Positions 33,882 through 43,904 of a DNA stretch of 64,000 nucleotides are shown in pieces (the stretch's first letter is position 1; each line of letters begins with the position of its first letter). Source of the DNA: Chthonomonadales bacterium (GTDB lineage Bacteria > Armatimonadota > Chthonomonadetes > Chthonomonadales > CAJBBX01); contig DAIDHP010000001.1 of NCBI GenBank assembly GCA_027459625.1, positions 124,001-188,000 on the forward strand, read 5' to 3'. The translations under genes were made by a program, and so were the position numbers. The notes under the pieces are model-generated. The model did no database searches, was not told the DNA's origin, and saw only the letters and a list, made by a program, of their open reading frames with translations.

Positions 33882-34415
33882 ACGGTTTCACTCACCTTCT
33901 CATGGAATCACTCCATCGGGTGACCCCTTCTCTCCGACTAATACAAAACTGTGATCCTTTAAGTCAGACAAATGCGAAATTCGAGTTTCAGATATTATTG
34001 TGCTGAACTCAATTGCATTCTTCGCTTCAGATTCTGAGTTTGCCATTTCCCAATCGGTTGAACTTCGCTTTTCGGATGGCGTCCCACGCCTAGGTGACTC
34101 TAAGTGCGGGAAATATCGCCAATTCCCTGTTCTATATTTCGGCTAAAAGCAGGTAAAAAAACAGGTTAAAAAAAGAGACGGACATGGAATTGGCTATTCC
34201 CTGTATGAATCCATATATTGTTGCCAGAAAAACGTTTTCGCTAAATCCATTCACGAATCGAATAGGGGAATTGCTGTGCATAGTTTGCAAAGAAAGCGAG
34301 CAATGGGTATTATAATTCCATAAGGTCCGAACGCTTTAACATCTATTTCAGAACATCTCGTTATCAGTGCGCATCGAAGAATGCATTTCACCCGGTTCTT
34401 ATTCGCGAAGAGATT

Positions 34416-35306
34416 ATGGATACAATAAACCCACCGGAAAATCCCTATCGTATTGATCGCGATTACACCCTGGACGAATCGCTGAGATACTGTACGCGAC
34501 TGGCGAAATCGCATTACGAAAACTTTCTGGTAGCCACTTTTTTCATTCCTTCCGATCTAAAGCAGGATTTTTACAACCTTTACGCTTACTGCCGCATTTC
34601 GGATGACCTTGGCGATGAAAGCGGTGGGGCGGAGAAAGCTCTACCGCTTTTGTATTGGTGGGAGGAGGAACTCAAGGCGTGTTACAAAGGATCTCCGCGG
34701 CATCCTGTTTTCAAAGCGTTGGAGGTAACCAATCAACGGCACAAAATCCCGATTGAACCTTACTTCGATCTGCTCACAGCGTTTCGTCAGGATCAAGTTG
34801 TCAAACGATACGATACGTACGAAAGCCTGCTGAACTATTGCAAATTCTCCGCGAATCCAGTCGGTCGGTTGGTATTATTCCTCTGCGGCTATTCCGATTC
34901 CCAACGGCAAAAGCTCTCCGACGCCACATGCACCGCCCTCCAATTGGCGAACTTTTGGCAGGATGTGGTGAGAGATTACGACATTGGCCGCATATACATT
35001 CCCCAAGAGGATATGGAGCGGTTTCATGTGAGCGAAGAGGATATCTCGGCGAAACGTTTCACTCCGCAATTCGCGGAGTTGATGAGATTTGAATGCGAAA
35101 GAACCATGGAACTGTTCCGGGAAGGAATGGCTTTGCATTCCATGGTGAATCGAAAAGTGCGATTGGACATAGAAATGTTCGGCAGAGGCGGAATGGAGGT
35201 TTTGCGACTCATCAAAGCCAGGAATTACGATGTCCTGACCAAACGACCCGAAATTCCAAAATCACGACAGATAGCGATTTTACTCAGGAGGATGCTTTCC
35301 ATATAA
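34416..35306 (+). CDS. hpnC: Squalene/phytoene synthase family, HpnC
   Basis: FLVATFFIPSDLKQDFYNLYAYCRISDDLGDE; LANFWQDVVRDYDIGRIYIPQED; first of hpnCDE. Confidence 0.9.
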   Translation: MDTINPPENPYRIDRDYTLDESLRYCTRLAKSHYENFLVATFFIPSDLKQDFYNLYAYCRISDDLGDESGGAEKALPLLYWWEEELKACYKGSPRHPVFKALEVTNQRHKIPIEPYFDLLTAFRQDQVVKRYDTYESLLNYCKFSANPVGRLVLFLCGYSDSQRQKLSDATCTALQLANFWQDVVRDYDIGRIYIPQEDMERFHVSEEDISAKRFTPQFAELMRFECERTMELFREGMALHSMVNRKVRLDIEMFGRGGMEVLRLIKARNYDVLTKRPEIPKSRQIAILLRRMLSI

Positions 35307-35311
35307 CCCCC

Positions 35312-36205
35312 ATGATTCGATCGAAGAACATAATCTTGGATAGATCTTACGACTATTGCCGCATGATCGCGAAAACTCAGGCGAAGAATTTTTATTACTC
35401 CTTTACCGTGCTGCCTCCCGATAAGCGAGCGGCAATGTGCGCCGTATACGCATTCATGCGCTATTCCGATGATATTTCCGATGAAGACAGGTCCGATAAA
35501 AAGGAGATGATTTCAAGATGGCGCGCCGCCTTGGACGAAGCATTCACCGGAGAGTATGGTGATAATCTCATCTTGCCTGCTTTTCACGACGTGGTGCGCA
35601 AGTACTCCATTCCGAGACGTTTTTTCTATGATGTCATTGACGGAGCGGAAATGGACCTGTATAAAACCCGCTATGAAACATTCGAGGAGCTAAGGGAGTA
35701 TTGCTATAAGGTCGCCGCCGTTGTTGGCTTGGTGTGCATTCATATTTGGGGTTTCTCCGGGGGCGAAGCGACATATTCACTTGCGGAGACCTGCGGCTAC
35801 GCCTTTCAATTAACGAACATCCTGAGGGATGTGCGAGAGGATGCGGAGCGAGGCCGAATTTATCTGCCTTTGGAGGATTTGCGGCGTTTCGGATTAAAAG
35901 AGGATGACATACTGAACGTCGGCATGGATGAAAGGTTCACGGATCTTATTCACTTTGAAGTGGAACGAACGGATAAACTTTATAAGGAGGCTTACCCATT
36001 GACGGAAAAAATCGACTCCGTGAGTCAATCCACATTCCTCATCATGTATCGTATCTATCACGGTCTGCTCGATAAGATACGCCAGCAAAAATATGATGTC
36101 TTCTCGGATCGCGCCAGTTTATCCACCGGCAAGAAGGCGGGCATAGTCGCCAAGGCGTGGCTCGATAGTCGCTTCAAATATAACGAGCGTCTGCTGAAGT
36201 TGTAA
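35312..36205 (+). CDS. hpnD: Presqualene diphosphate synthase HpnD
   Basis: AKNFYYSFTVLPPDKRAAMCAVYAFMRYSDDISDE; LTNILRDVREDAERGRIYLPLEDL; start ATG at 35312 (ORF track starts at 35093). Confidence 0.92.
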   Translation: MIRSKNIILDRSYDYCRMIAKTQAKNFYYSFTVLPPDKRAAMCAVYAFMRYSDDISDEDRSDKKEMISRWRAALDEAFTGEYGDNLILPAFHDVVRKYSIPRRFFYDVIDGAEMDLYKTRYETFEELREYCYKVAAVVGLVCIHIWGFSGGEATYSLAETCGYAFQLTNILRDVREDAERGRIYLPLEDLRRFGLKEDDILNVGMDERFTDLIHFEVERTDKLYKEAYPLTEKIDSVSQSTFLIMYRIYHGLLDKIRQQKYDVFSDRASLSTGKKAGIVAKAWLDSRFKYNERLLKL

Positions 36206-36218
36206 AAATCACTCAGCC

Positions 36219-37661
36219 ATGATAAATCATCCCTCTTCACCTCGCCTAACCGGCGAAAAGGTCATTGTTATTGGCGGAGGAGTTGCAGGTCTTGCAGCCG
36301 CCGTCGCATTGGCGGAGGAGGATTTTCGGGTGACTCTGCTGGAAAAACGCGCCACATTGGGCGGCCGAGCATCCTCCTTTACGGATCAGACCACGGGCGA
36401 AATGGTGGATAACTGCCAACATATCACCATGCGTTGCTGCACCAATCTCGAGTTTTTTTACAGAAGGATCGGCGCTTGGGATAAAATACGGTTTTATTCC
36501 AAGCTTACCTTCCTTGATCATCAAGGAAGGCCGGCGGTCATTCAAAACGGATCGCCATTCCCCGCGCCGTTTCACACACTCTTCTCTTTCGCCCGCTTCC
36601 ATCCTCTAAGCCTATCGGAGAAATCATCCGTAGCCAAAGCTCTCATCGCCATTCTCAAGGCGGGGACAAATCCGAAAATGGATTCGGAGAGCATTGGAAA
36701 CTGGCTGCGCAAACAGAAACAACCTGCAAGGGCGATGGCGCACTTTTGGTGCCCCATCCTTGTGAGCGCATGCAATGAGGAACCGGATCGCATCTCCTGT
36801 GAACTTGGATTCAAACTGTTCCGCGATGGGTTCCTATCGAACGCAGAGGCGTACCAAATGGGGGTTCCGAGCGTTCGCCTAAGCGATCTTTATACACAGC
36901 CATCCATTGAAACTCTTTCGGCTTTGGGGGCGGATATACAACTCAAGGTGCATGCGGACGCTCTATCTGTCGCCAATGGGAAGGTGAAATCGGCGACTCT
37001 ATCGGACGGGTCGACAGTATCCGCAGACTATTACCTCAGCGCGGTTCCCTTTGACATCATGCTGAAAATGCTCCCGAATGATATTAGGGTGACGCCCTTT
37101 TTCAAAGATATCAGTCGTTTGGAATATTCACCTATCACCGGAGTGCATCTGTGGTTTGACAAACCGTTTGAAGTGCGGGAACCGCTTGCATTGTTGGATC
37201 GCGATACGCAATGGATTTTTCCGAAAGAGAACACTCAGTCAGATGGGGATAAATTATCAGAAGGGGGGGCTTATCTTGCATTGGTCGTAAGCTCATCGAA
37301 ATCGTTTCTATCTCTCTCCGCTGATGAAATCATTGATATCTGTTTGAAGGAGGTGCAAGAGGCGTTGCCGCAATCCCGATCCGCTCGACTATTGCACGGT
37401 CGGGTAATCAAGGAGAAGAAAGCGACTTTCGCGCCCATTCCGGGAGTGGAATCCCTCCGCCCAAGTCAAACCACTCCCATTGCGAACCTTTTCATCGCCG
37501 GAGACTGGACTCGCACCGGATGGCCCGCCACCATGGAAAGCGCCGCGCGAAGCGGATATCTGGCGGCGGAGCGGATAATGGAAAGGGCGGGACGCCCCAA
37601 GAGCCTGGTTCAACCGGATCTGCCGCCCTCTCGTCTCGCCAAGTGGTTTTTGAGGACGTAA
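36219..37661 (+). CDS. hpnE: HpnE, FAD-dependent hydroxysqualene dehydroxylase/desaturase
   Basis: VIVIGGGVAGLAAAVALAEEDFRVTLLEKRATLGGRASSF; DNCQHITMRCCTNLEFFYRRIG; C-terminal FIAGDWTRTGWPATMESAARSGYLAAE. Confidence 0.93.
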   Translation: MINHPSSPRLTGEKVIVIGGGVAGLAAAVALAEEDFRVTLLEKRATLGGRASSFTDQTTGEMVDNCQHITMRCCTNLEFFYRRIGAWDKIRFYSKLTFLDHQGRPAVIQNGSPFPAPFHTLFSFARFHPLSLSEKSSVAKALIAILKAGTNPKMDSESIGNWLRKQKQPARAMAHFWCPILVSACNEEPDRISCELGFKLFRDGFLSNAEAYQMGVPSVRLSDLYTQPSIETLSALGADIQLKVHADALSVANGKVKSATLSDGSTVSADYYLSAVPFDIMLKMLPNDIRVTPFFKDISRLEYSPITGVHLWFDKPFEVREPLALLDRDTQWIFPKENTQSDGDKLSEGGAYLALVVSSSKSFLSLSADEIIDICLKEVQEALPQSRSARLLHGRVIKEKKATFAPIPGVESLRPSQTTPIANLFIAGDWTRTGWPATMESAARSGYLAAERIMERAGRPKSLVQPDLPPSRLAKWFLRT

Positions 37662-39596
37662 ATCGGGTAGGCGGGGTCATTACTGATCCCGCCTCCCACA
37701 CCACCCGGCATGCGGGTCCGCACCGGGCGGTTCACACCTTCGCAAACGACAGATAACGTTCATACAAGCTGGAGTATCCGCGCAGCGCCAGTCTCTTATT
37801 GGTCAATGCCCTTTTCATTGCCGGTGAGTCCGACGCACGCCAGGGACCGCACCCTTTAAGAGCGATGCCATAAGCCAGATATGGACCCACCCCCGCTTTG
37901 ACCATGTTTATCGCACGGGTGCGCCAGCGTTTCCAGAGCTTCCATTGGTAGCACCGAAGACGCCTGCGTATCCATGAGTCAACGTCCTTAAAGACGCTTG
38001 GCGTGTGGGCGCGCCAAAAGTAGCCCATCCATCCGTCCGTGAAGGAACGTAACTCCGCTATCACCGTATCAAAGCTCACTCCCCGGTTTCGCCGCGTGAT
38101 AGCGCGAACTTTATCCATCATGCGCTTCTTGCTCTTAGCGGATATCAATTGGCGAATATCGCCTTTGAACCGTGCGAGCGTGAAACCCAGAAACTTGCGA
38201 TTGGCAGGATGGTCAACCGCACTCTTCAGCCTGTTGACCTTCAGCTTTAGCACTGTTTCCAGATATCGCGTAACCGTGAGCATCGTTCGTTCCCCGGATC
38301 GCCTGCTCCGAACATAGATATTGCAGTCGTCCGCGTATCGGCAAAACCGATGTCCGCGCCGCTCCAACTCTTTGTCAAGGTCATCCAGAAGGATGTTGGC
38401 GAGCAGTGGTGATAAGGGACCGCCCTGAGGAGTTCCTTCCTCGGTTGCAACCATCACACCATTAAGAAGTACTCCCGCTTCCAGATATCGGCGAATTAGG
38501 CCAAGCAGCCGTTTATCTCCAATACGTTTAGCAAGACGACCCATAAGGATATCATGGTTTACCCGGTCGAAGAACTTTTCAAGGTCAAGGTCCACAACCC
38601 AATTTCCACCTTCCGACATGTGCTTCTTAGCCGCCGAAATTGCGTCATGCGCACTCTTTCCCGGTCTGAAACCATAGCTTGAGGTGGAAAACGTTGGGTC
38701 ATAAAGAGGGTTCAGCACTTGTGATATAGCTTGCTGAACCAGACGGTCTACAACCGTAGGAATGCCAAGAAGCCGCACTCCCCCATCCGGTTTTGGTATC
38801 TCAACTCGTCTTACCGGTTGGGGTTGGTAAGTGCCGTCTAACAGTTCTTTACGAATACGGAGCCAGTGTTCCTTAAGATATGCCTGCAGTTCCTTCACAG
38901 TCATACCGTCTATTCCCGCTGAACCACCATTCGTACGAACTCGCTTTAAGGCCTGGCTCATATTGCTGCGTAGTACAATTGCTTCCATGAGATTCTGCGT
39001 CAAGGTTCGCATGGACGTATCCGCCGGGGATGGTTTAGACCCTTGCGTGGGCTCCGGCAGGACTTCACCAGCATCCTCCCACACGAAGGCCAATTGTTCC
39101 GCGTTAACCGCTGAGTTATTGGTTTTCCGTCTCATTACCACTCCGAGGAAACCTCCGCTCCCTTGTGATTGTGTGTTCCGTACTTCCTCACCGCGTCTCA
39201 CCGCCGGGGTGACATGCTTCGCCAATAAGCGGTTCGCGTTTGATGAGTACTATGACCTCTGCTGACTTCTGACGTCCCTTCCCAGACGGTTACCCGTTTG
39301 GTAGCCTCCTCACGAGGCGGGACGCCAGATCTCCCGGGATAAGTTCATGCACTTTCGTCCCGAACCTGCCGGATTTACCACGAGCCAGTGTTGGAAACCA
39401 CGGGTTTGACTGTCTTTTGCCAGCTCACCCATCGCTCATTGCCTTATATCCGATTTCTGTTCGTCAGGTCGTGACTGTGGCTCCGGCTTCTTTCAGACCC
39501 CACTTCGCAGTGACGCCCTTGCCTTCGCTTAACGGTTACGGTTTCCTGCACCGTAGAGGACTTGCACCTCCGAGAGCATGAACATGCCCGGCATAC
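37662..39596 (-). mobile_element. Group II intron (IIC-like), full length; boundaries inferred
   Basis: 5' end GTATGCCGGGCATG at 39596 directly after terminator T-tract; domain V at 37700-37731; domain VI with candidate bulged branch A at 37668; 3' end ...CCCGAT at 37662; internal RT/maturase. Confidence 0.85.
37732..39225 (-). CDS. ltrA: Group II intron reverse transcriptase/maturase (no obvious endonuclease domain)
   Basis: RT motifs: IPKPDGGVRLLGIPTVVDRLVQQAI, YGFRPGKSAHDAI, DLDLEKFFDRVNHD, GTPQGGPLSPLLANI, CRYADDCNIYVRS; ends after maturase region SSLYERYLSF. Confidence 0.97.
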   Translation of the reverse strand: MAKHVTPAVRRGEEVRNTQSQGSGGFLGVVMRRKTNNSAVNAEQLAFVWEDAGEVLPEPTQGSKPSPADTSMRTLTQNLMEAIVLRSNMSQALKRVRTNGGSAGIDGMTVKELQAYLKEHWLRIRKELLDGTYQPQPVRRVEIPKPDGGVRLLGIPTVVDRLVQQAISQVLNPLYDPTFSTSSYGFRPGKSAHDAISAAKKHMSEGGNWVVDLDLEKFFDRVNHDILMGRLAKRIGDKRLLGLIRRYLEAGVLLNGVMVATEEGTPQGGPLSPLLANILLDDLDKELERRGHRFCRYADDCNIYVRSRRSGERTMLTVTRYLETVLKLKVNRLKSAVDHPANRKFLGFTLARFKGDIRQLISAKSKKRMMDKVRAITRRNRGVSFDTVIAELRSFTDGWMGYFWRAHTPSVFKDVDSWIRRRLRCYQWKLWKRWRTRAINMVKAGVGPYLAYGIALKGCGPWRASDSPAMKRALTNKRLALRGYSSLYERYLSFAKV

Positions 39597-39623
39597 AAAA
39601 AGGGATGCCCGTCGGCATCCCTT
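39597..39623 (-). terminator. Rho-independent terminator AAGGGATGCC-GACG-GGCATCCCTTTTT
   Basis: 10-bp perfect stem with tetraloop and T-tract, downstream of the small zinc-ribbon gene and abutting the intron 5' end. Confidence 0.9.
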
Positions 39624-39645
39624 CGTTTGAAGAAACTCTGTTTAC

Positions 39646-39810
39646 TTAAGCGCTCATCCCGCAACAACGACGAATCATCATCTTCTTGCCGTTAGGAGTC
39701 ATCGTCATAACAACATCTATCTTATTGCCGCAGAATTTGCAAAGCTGAGCGGCAGACTTTGCCTCCTGACGAGCTGCAACGTTTGTTTTAGATTTCTTTA
39801 CATCCGCCAT
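39646..39810 (-). CDS. Small Cys-rich (zinc ribbon-like) protein
   Basis: MADVKKSKTNVAARQEAKSAAQLCKFCGNKIDVVMTMTPNGKKMMIRRCCGMSA; CxxC and CC; strong G-rich RBS before ATG 39810. Confidence 0.65.
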   Translation of the reverse strand: MADVKKSKTNVAARQEAKSAAQLCKFCGNKIDVVMTMTPNGKKMMIRRCCGMSA

Positions 39811-39918
39811 TGATATCCCCCCCCTTGCAACAATTAATATTTTTGCTTTTATTATACCTTGAAACGGCATTATCTTCCCTATTAAAATGAGATTCTCCAA
39901 GCTCGTTCTCGGGAGCAT

Positions 39919-42900
39919 TCATCCTGCATTCTCGCTAAGTATTTCCGTATGCCATAAATACGGAATGCCTTCCGGCATGACAGGGGCTATCACGGATGTA
40001 TATTCATGCAATGTGGCTCCCATTACAACATCAAGCGACAATGCGGTATTTGGATAGAATCCTCCAATCCTCCAAAGCCATCCCCATCCTCCAAGACGAT
40101 ACCCCCCGATAAAATCCTTGTCACCGCAAGACACGAGCGTTTGGTGATCGAGTGCAAAACCTTTTGGCAGGCTTCTGTTCGCATTGCACAATTCGCCTTG
40201 AATAAGATTCGCAAGCGTATCGCCCAGCCATTCCCTTCCCATCGGCGTTACGGATAGGACATCCGTGGCATTATCATCACTGTCAATTCCAATGCCAAGA
40301 TAGGCGAGCCCATCGCCTCCCAAGGATTCGGACTGTCCATTCGGAGCGATTGGCTGCGTGAAAGATTGCCCCCCCGTCTCCCACCAGTTCCCTCCATTCC
40401 GAACATAATCACGAATCAGAGCCAGCATATCCTTCCAATGCGATAGTTCATCGACGGCGAATTTCTCTCCATATGGATTGATGATCGTAAGAAACTTATC
40501 CGCACCGGATTTTAACGCATCATCCAACTGTTCTATCGAATTGATCGTCGAAACGCGTATTCCGAGTGCTGATACAGAGCTATTTTTGGATAAGGCGTTA
40601 ACCCAATCCTGCGGTTCCAGCTTTGTCCACGCGAGTTCTCCCATCCACGGTATCTCCAATACGCCAATGCTTGGCGGTTTATCGCTCCATTTGATAGGCG
40701 GAATCGATTTTATCTCCCGAGGGGGCGATATCCTCAAAGTCGCCGCTTTTTTTGAAGGCAGCGTAAACTCAATAGTTTCATTTCCGACCGTTGCGATAGC
40801 CTTTTCGCCGGAATCAAATTTCAATCCATATTTACCGGAATGCAATCGGTTGACTGGCAGGCGCATCTTTTGCTCTTCGGGGGCGTACACCCATAAGCTT
40901 AGCGTTTTCCCGACCCATTCCTGCACAAATGACTGTCTGCCGGAACCGTTTGAACCGCCGTCAATTGACGAGATACTGCCTGCCGACACGTTGCCGCCCT
41001 CCGCAAGGAACCCGTAAGAGGCGATATCATGATCGTTGATATTACGCGGATTGGGTCCTAAATTAGCTAATATTCGGATTTCGCCGTAATTGGAACGAAT
41101 GACACCGTCATCCTCCACTTTCGTGGTGGTTCCCCAGTCATGATCGAATCCAACGACCGCGCCGCCAATATACCTCGCGCATACGGACTTTTGCAGCCTA
41201 TCCAGCCATCGCAGCCATTCCAGTTTCGCCCTATCCTGTAAACTCGAAGCTGATGTGGTGAAACTGAGAGAAAAACCCAATGCCAAAGCCCATGCGAGCG
41301 TCTGATGATTCATTACAAACTGACCCAGATCGTGAAACAGCATCATGGATCTCTGATGAGCTATTCTTTGAGCCAGGGGATACACGCGCCATGTGGTGAC
41401 AGGGTATTGAGTTTTCATTAACCTGCGCCAGGGGGGACCGCCAATGGTCGGAACCAACTCCCATGATAGCCCACAAAGCTGGGTCTCAAACTCGGAAACC
41501 CTATCCCATCCCGCCTCTGTAGAAAGAGGAACGAAATGACTATCCTGGAGACTCTGTGATAGGAGCCCTTCCGTGTAAGCGTAAGGGGTCGGGGATGCCG
41601 GATTCATATCATACACCCATCCCCTCGCCCCTACTTGATCCTGAAACAAAACATCTGAAGGGTAGTCAACCGAGAATTGCCGTCTGATGCGGAGGTTGGC
41701 GGCGCGGACGTCCGGATGCCAGGGACAATCCGTCCAACCATCGTTGGCGTTGTATTTCTCATAAATCGGTTCTCCGTTAAACTGTTTCACCAATGGCGCA
41801 TTGCCGTCCTTTAGGAATGTCGGTCCTTTCGGGTGATCGCACCACCAGGTTGTGTTGGTGTACGGCATTACGAGATGCCCCAAATGATGAGCTTGATCGT
41901 AAAACGCCTTTAACTCCTCGGGTGTTCCGAAATCGGGATTTGGGGGAAGAAGGTCCGGATACTGTTTATCAAAACCGCCATGGATATAGTCGGCGAAATG
42001 AATAAGTGTTGGTACGGGAAGCAGAGATAAATACCGCATCTTCTCTTTGGCGTTGCCTGCGTAATACACAAGAACGGAGCGTTTGAGTTTATCCAATGTT
42101 TCAGGTTTGACTTTATCTTTCAAAAACCGACGAATGTTGTTGCTCTCGCAATATCGCACCAAGCTTTTATCCGAGGGGTCACCAAAACGGATGCAGACGG
42201 AAGGGACATAACCCATTTCATTAGGTTTGAAATAGACGCCATATGTCCGATCGATATACCCTCCTTTGTCATCGCCTCCGCATCCTATATTTCCGGGGAT
42301 GAAAATGTCGGATTTTTGTCTCACCCCTATCCAGGGTTCGGTGTTTTCAGGTTGAATCCGGAACAAGCTGATGGGTGCACCAATGAAGTCCATATGGATG
42401 AAATCAGCGAATAGAGATGGGTATGTTCCGTTGTACTGAAAGTATGTAAGCGGTTGCATTGCGTAAAAGAACGGATACCCGCCGGTTTCGAACCAATTCC
42501 CTCCATCTCGCACGTATTTTCTGATCGCTGCCACGGTCGCAATCATATCCTTGTTCGGTAATGTCGGACATCCCTCGCCGTAAGGATTGATAATCGCCAA
42601 ATAGTCCGATCCATCCAGGGCTGACGCTAATTCCGCCGGTGTGCGAAATGCAATGACTTTGATATCGTTGGATACGGCCGTAGGCAAACCATAAAGCAAT
42701 TGGATCCATTGCTTCACCGTTACCGCCGCCCATCCTCCTGAATCCGGACCGCCCTCCAGAGAGATGACGCCAATCTTTGTTCGCGATGGAGTTCCGGACG
42801 TAAGTCTCTTCAACACCTCGCCGACTGCGTTTAATACGAGGCTTGTCTCCGTATCATCCACCGCTCCCCCGATTCTCCAGATTGATCCGGCGCCGCCAAG

Positions 42901-43779
42901 ATGGTTGCGGGAAAACCAGGAACCATTCGGCGAACCCACAAGCGATTGAAACGAATCGCTCGAGCTTGGGGGGCGGTTCACAACGGCTTTTGAACCGTTG
43001 AATTCCCTGATGACAGTTGAATCCAACCATTTTTCACCCTCATTGGTGACGGTGAGCGGAACGGGCGGATCATCATTGGGTCTCATCGCCGGAGAGGATC
43101 CGAAGACTAAGGCATAGCCTTGCGGTCCGGGGTTCACCTGCTGCCATCCTGCGGGATGGTCCGATGACTGTTTTTGGAAGAATAACGATTGAAAGGCGGC
43201 CCCGACTCCCATATTCCCGTTAATGGGAAATACCATTTCCTTAAGATTTGACGGATCGAATCGCAATCTAGCGGGCAATGAAAAATCAATCACGTTTTTG
43301 GTAACCGATTGAAATTTTGCATTCATAATTAGTTCGTTCCAACGCGGATGAACGCTTACTTTAACTTTTATTTCAGGGCTTGCATAATCAAAAAAAACCG
43401 TATTTTCCTTCGCTTGAACTTTTATCGCAAACAGAGCGTCTTCCTTTCCCTTTGCGAAATCAGAGGATTGGATTATCGTCCCATCCTGGAATTTGGCGGT
43501 CCAAAGACCCGTGGAATCGCTGTTAATGAGATTGGAAATGGAGCCTCTTTTTCCAATGGACAAAATCGATCCATTGGAAGCGCTGAATATAGTTTCGTAT
43601 TCCCCGCATCTAATGGCAATGGCTCCATTCGACTGAATAATAGCTGGTTTGGGGTGCGTTTTTATTATATTATCCGTTGCGGCCAAACTATTCGCATTCG
43701 CGCCTGCGATTGCCGCCATCATACCGGCTTGGATACATTCGCGGCGAGTGATTTGCGCCTTGGATCTCTTCTTGTCCAT
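39919..43779 (-). CDS. Large Tat-exported protein, DUF6259-like/glycosidase-like core with flanking duplicated modules
   Basis: Tat-like RRECIQAGMMAAIAGANA; central barrel-like region; repeated IINPYGE...IR.YVR.GGNW.ETGG and WRIGG modules. Confidence 0.65.
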   Translation of the reverse strand: MDKKRSKAQITRRECIQAGMMAAIAGANANSLAATDNIIKTHPKPAIIQSNGAIAIRCGEYETIFSASNGSILSIGKRGSISNLINSDSTGLWTAKFQDGTIIQSSDFAKGKEDALFAIKVQAKENTVFFDYASPEIKVKVSVHPRWNELIMNAKFQSVTKNVIDFSLPARLRFDPSNLKEMVFPINGNMGVGAAFQSLFFQKQSSDHPAGWQQVNPGPQGYALVFGSSPAMRPNDDPPVPLTVTNEGEKWLDSTVIREFNGSKAVVNRPPSSSDSFQSLVGSPNGSWFSRNHLGGAGSIWRIGGAVDDTETSLVLNAVGEVLKRLTSGTPSRTKIGVISLEGGPDSGGWAAVTVKQWIQLLYGLPTAVSNDIKVIAFRTPAELASALDGSDYLAIINPYGEGCPTLPNKDMIATVAAIRKYVRDGGNWFETGGYPFFYAMQPLTYFQYNGTYPSLFADFIHMDFIGAPISLFRIQPENTEPWIGVRQKSDIFIPGNIGCGGDDKGGYIDRTYGVYFKPNEMGYVPSVCIRFGDPSDKSLVRYCESNNIRRFLKDKVKPETLDKLKRSVLVYYAGNAKEKMRYLSLLPVPTLIHFADYIHGGFDKQYPDLLPPNPDFGTPEELKAFYDQAHHLGHLVMPYTNTTWWCDHPKGPTFLKDGNAPLVKQFNGEPIYEKYNANDGWTDCPWHPDVRAANLRIRRQFSVDYPSDVLFQDQVGARGWVYDMNPASPTPYAYTEGLLSQSLQDSHFVPLSTEAGWDRVSEFETQLCGLSWELVPTIGGPPWRRLMKTQYPVTTWRVYPLAQRIAHQRSMMLFHDLGQFVMNHQTLAWALALGFSLSFTTSASSLQDRAKLEWLRWLDRLQKSVCARYIGGAVVGFDHDWGTTTKVEDDGVIRSNYGEIRILANLGPNPRNINDHDIASYGFLAEGGNVSAGSISSIDGGSNGSGRQSFVQEWVGKTLSLWVYAPEEQKMRLPVNRLHSGKYGLKFDSGEKAIATVGNETIEFTLPSKKAATLRISPPREIKSIPPIKWSDKPPSIGVLEIPWMGELAWTKLEPQDWVNALSKNSSVSALGIRVSTINSIEQLDDALKSGADKFLTIINPYGEKFAVDELSHWKDMLALIRDYVRNGGNWWETGGQSFTQPIAPNGQSESLGGDGLAYLGIGIDSDDNATDVLSVTPMGREWLGDTLANLIQGELCNANRSLPKGFALDHQTLVSCGDKDFIGGYRLGGWGWLWRIGGFYPNTALSLDVVMGATLHEYTSVIAPVMPEGIPYLWHTEILSENAG

Positions 43780-43856
43780 TATCCGTATTTCCTTTCGGTC
43801 TATCCTTTTTAAGAGTATTGTGACACATCACCGGCAAGCATGGCATCCGTTTTAGC

Positions 43857-43886
43857 TTGACCAATCGGCATATTATCTGATATACT
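43857..43886 (+). promoter_or_regulatory. Promoter for tRNA-Ser (TTGACC-18-TATACT)
   Basis: -35/-10 elements about 18 bp upstream of the tRNA 5' end. Confidence 0.7.
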
Positions 43887-43904
43887 TTAACGTTGTATTT
43901 TCAA

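Noticed and set aside
35093-35311. N-terminal extension of the hpnD ORF
   Set aside because: Overlaps hpnC in another frame; conserved HpnD sequence begins at ATG 35312.
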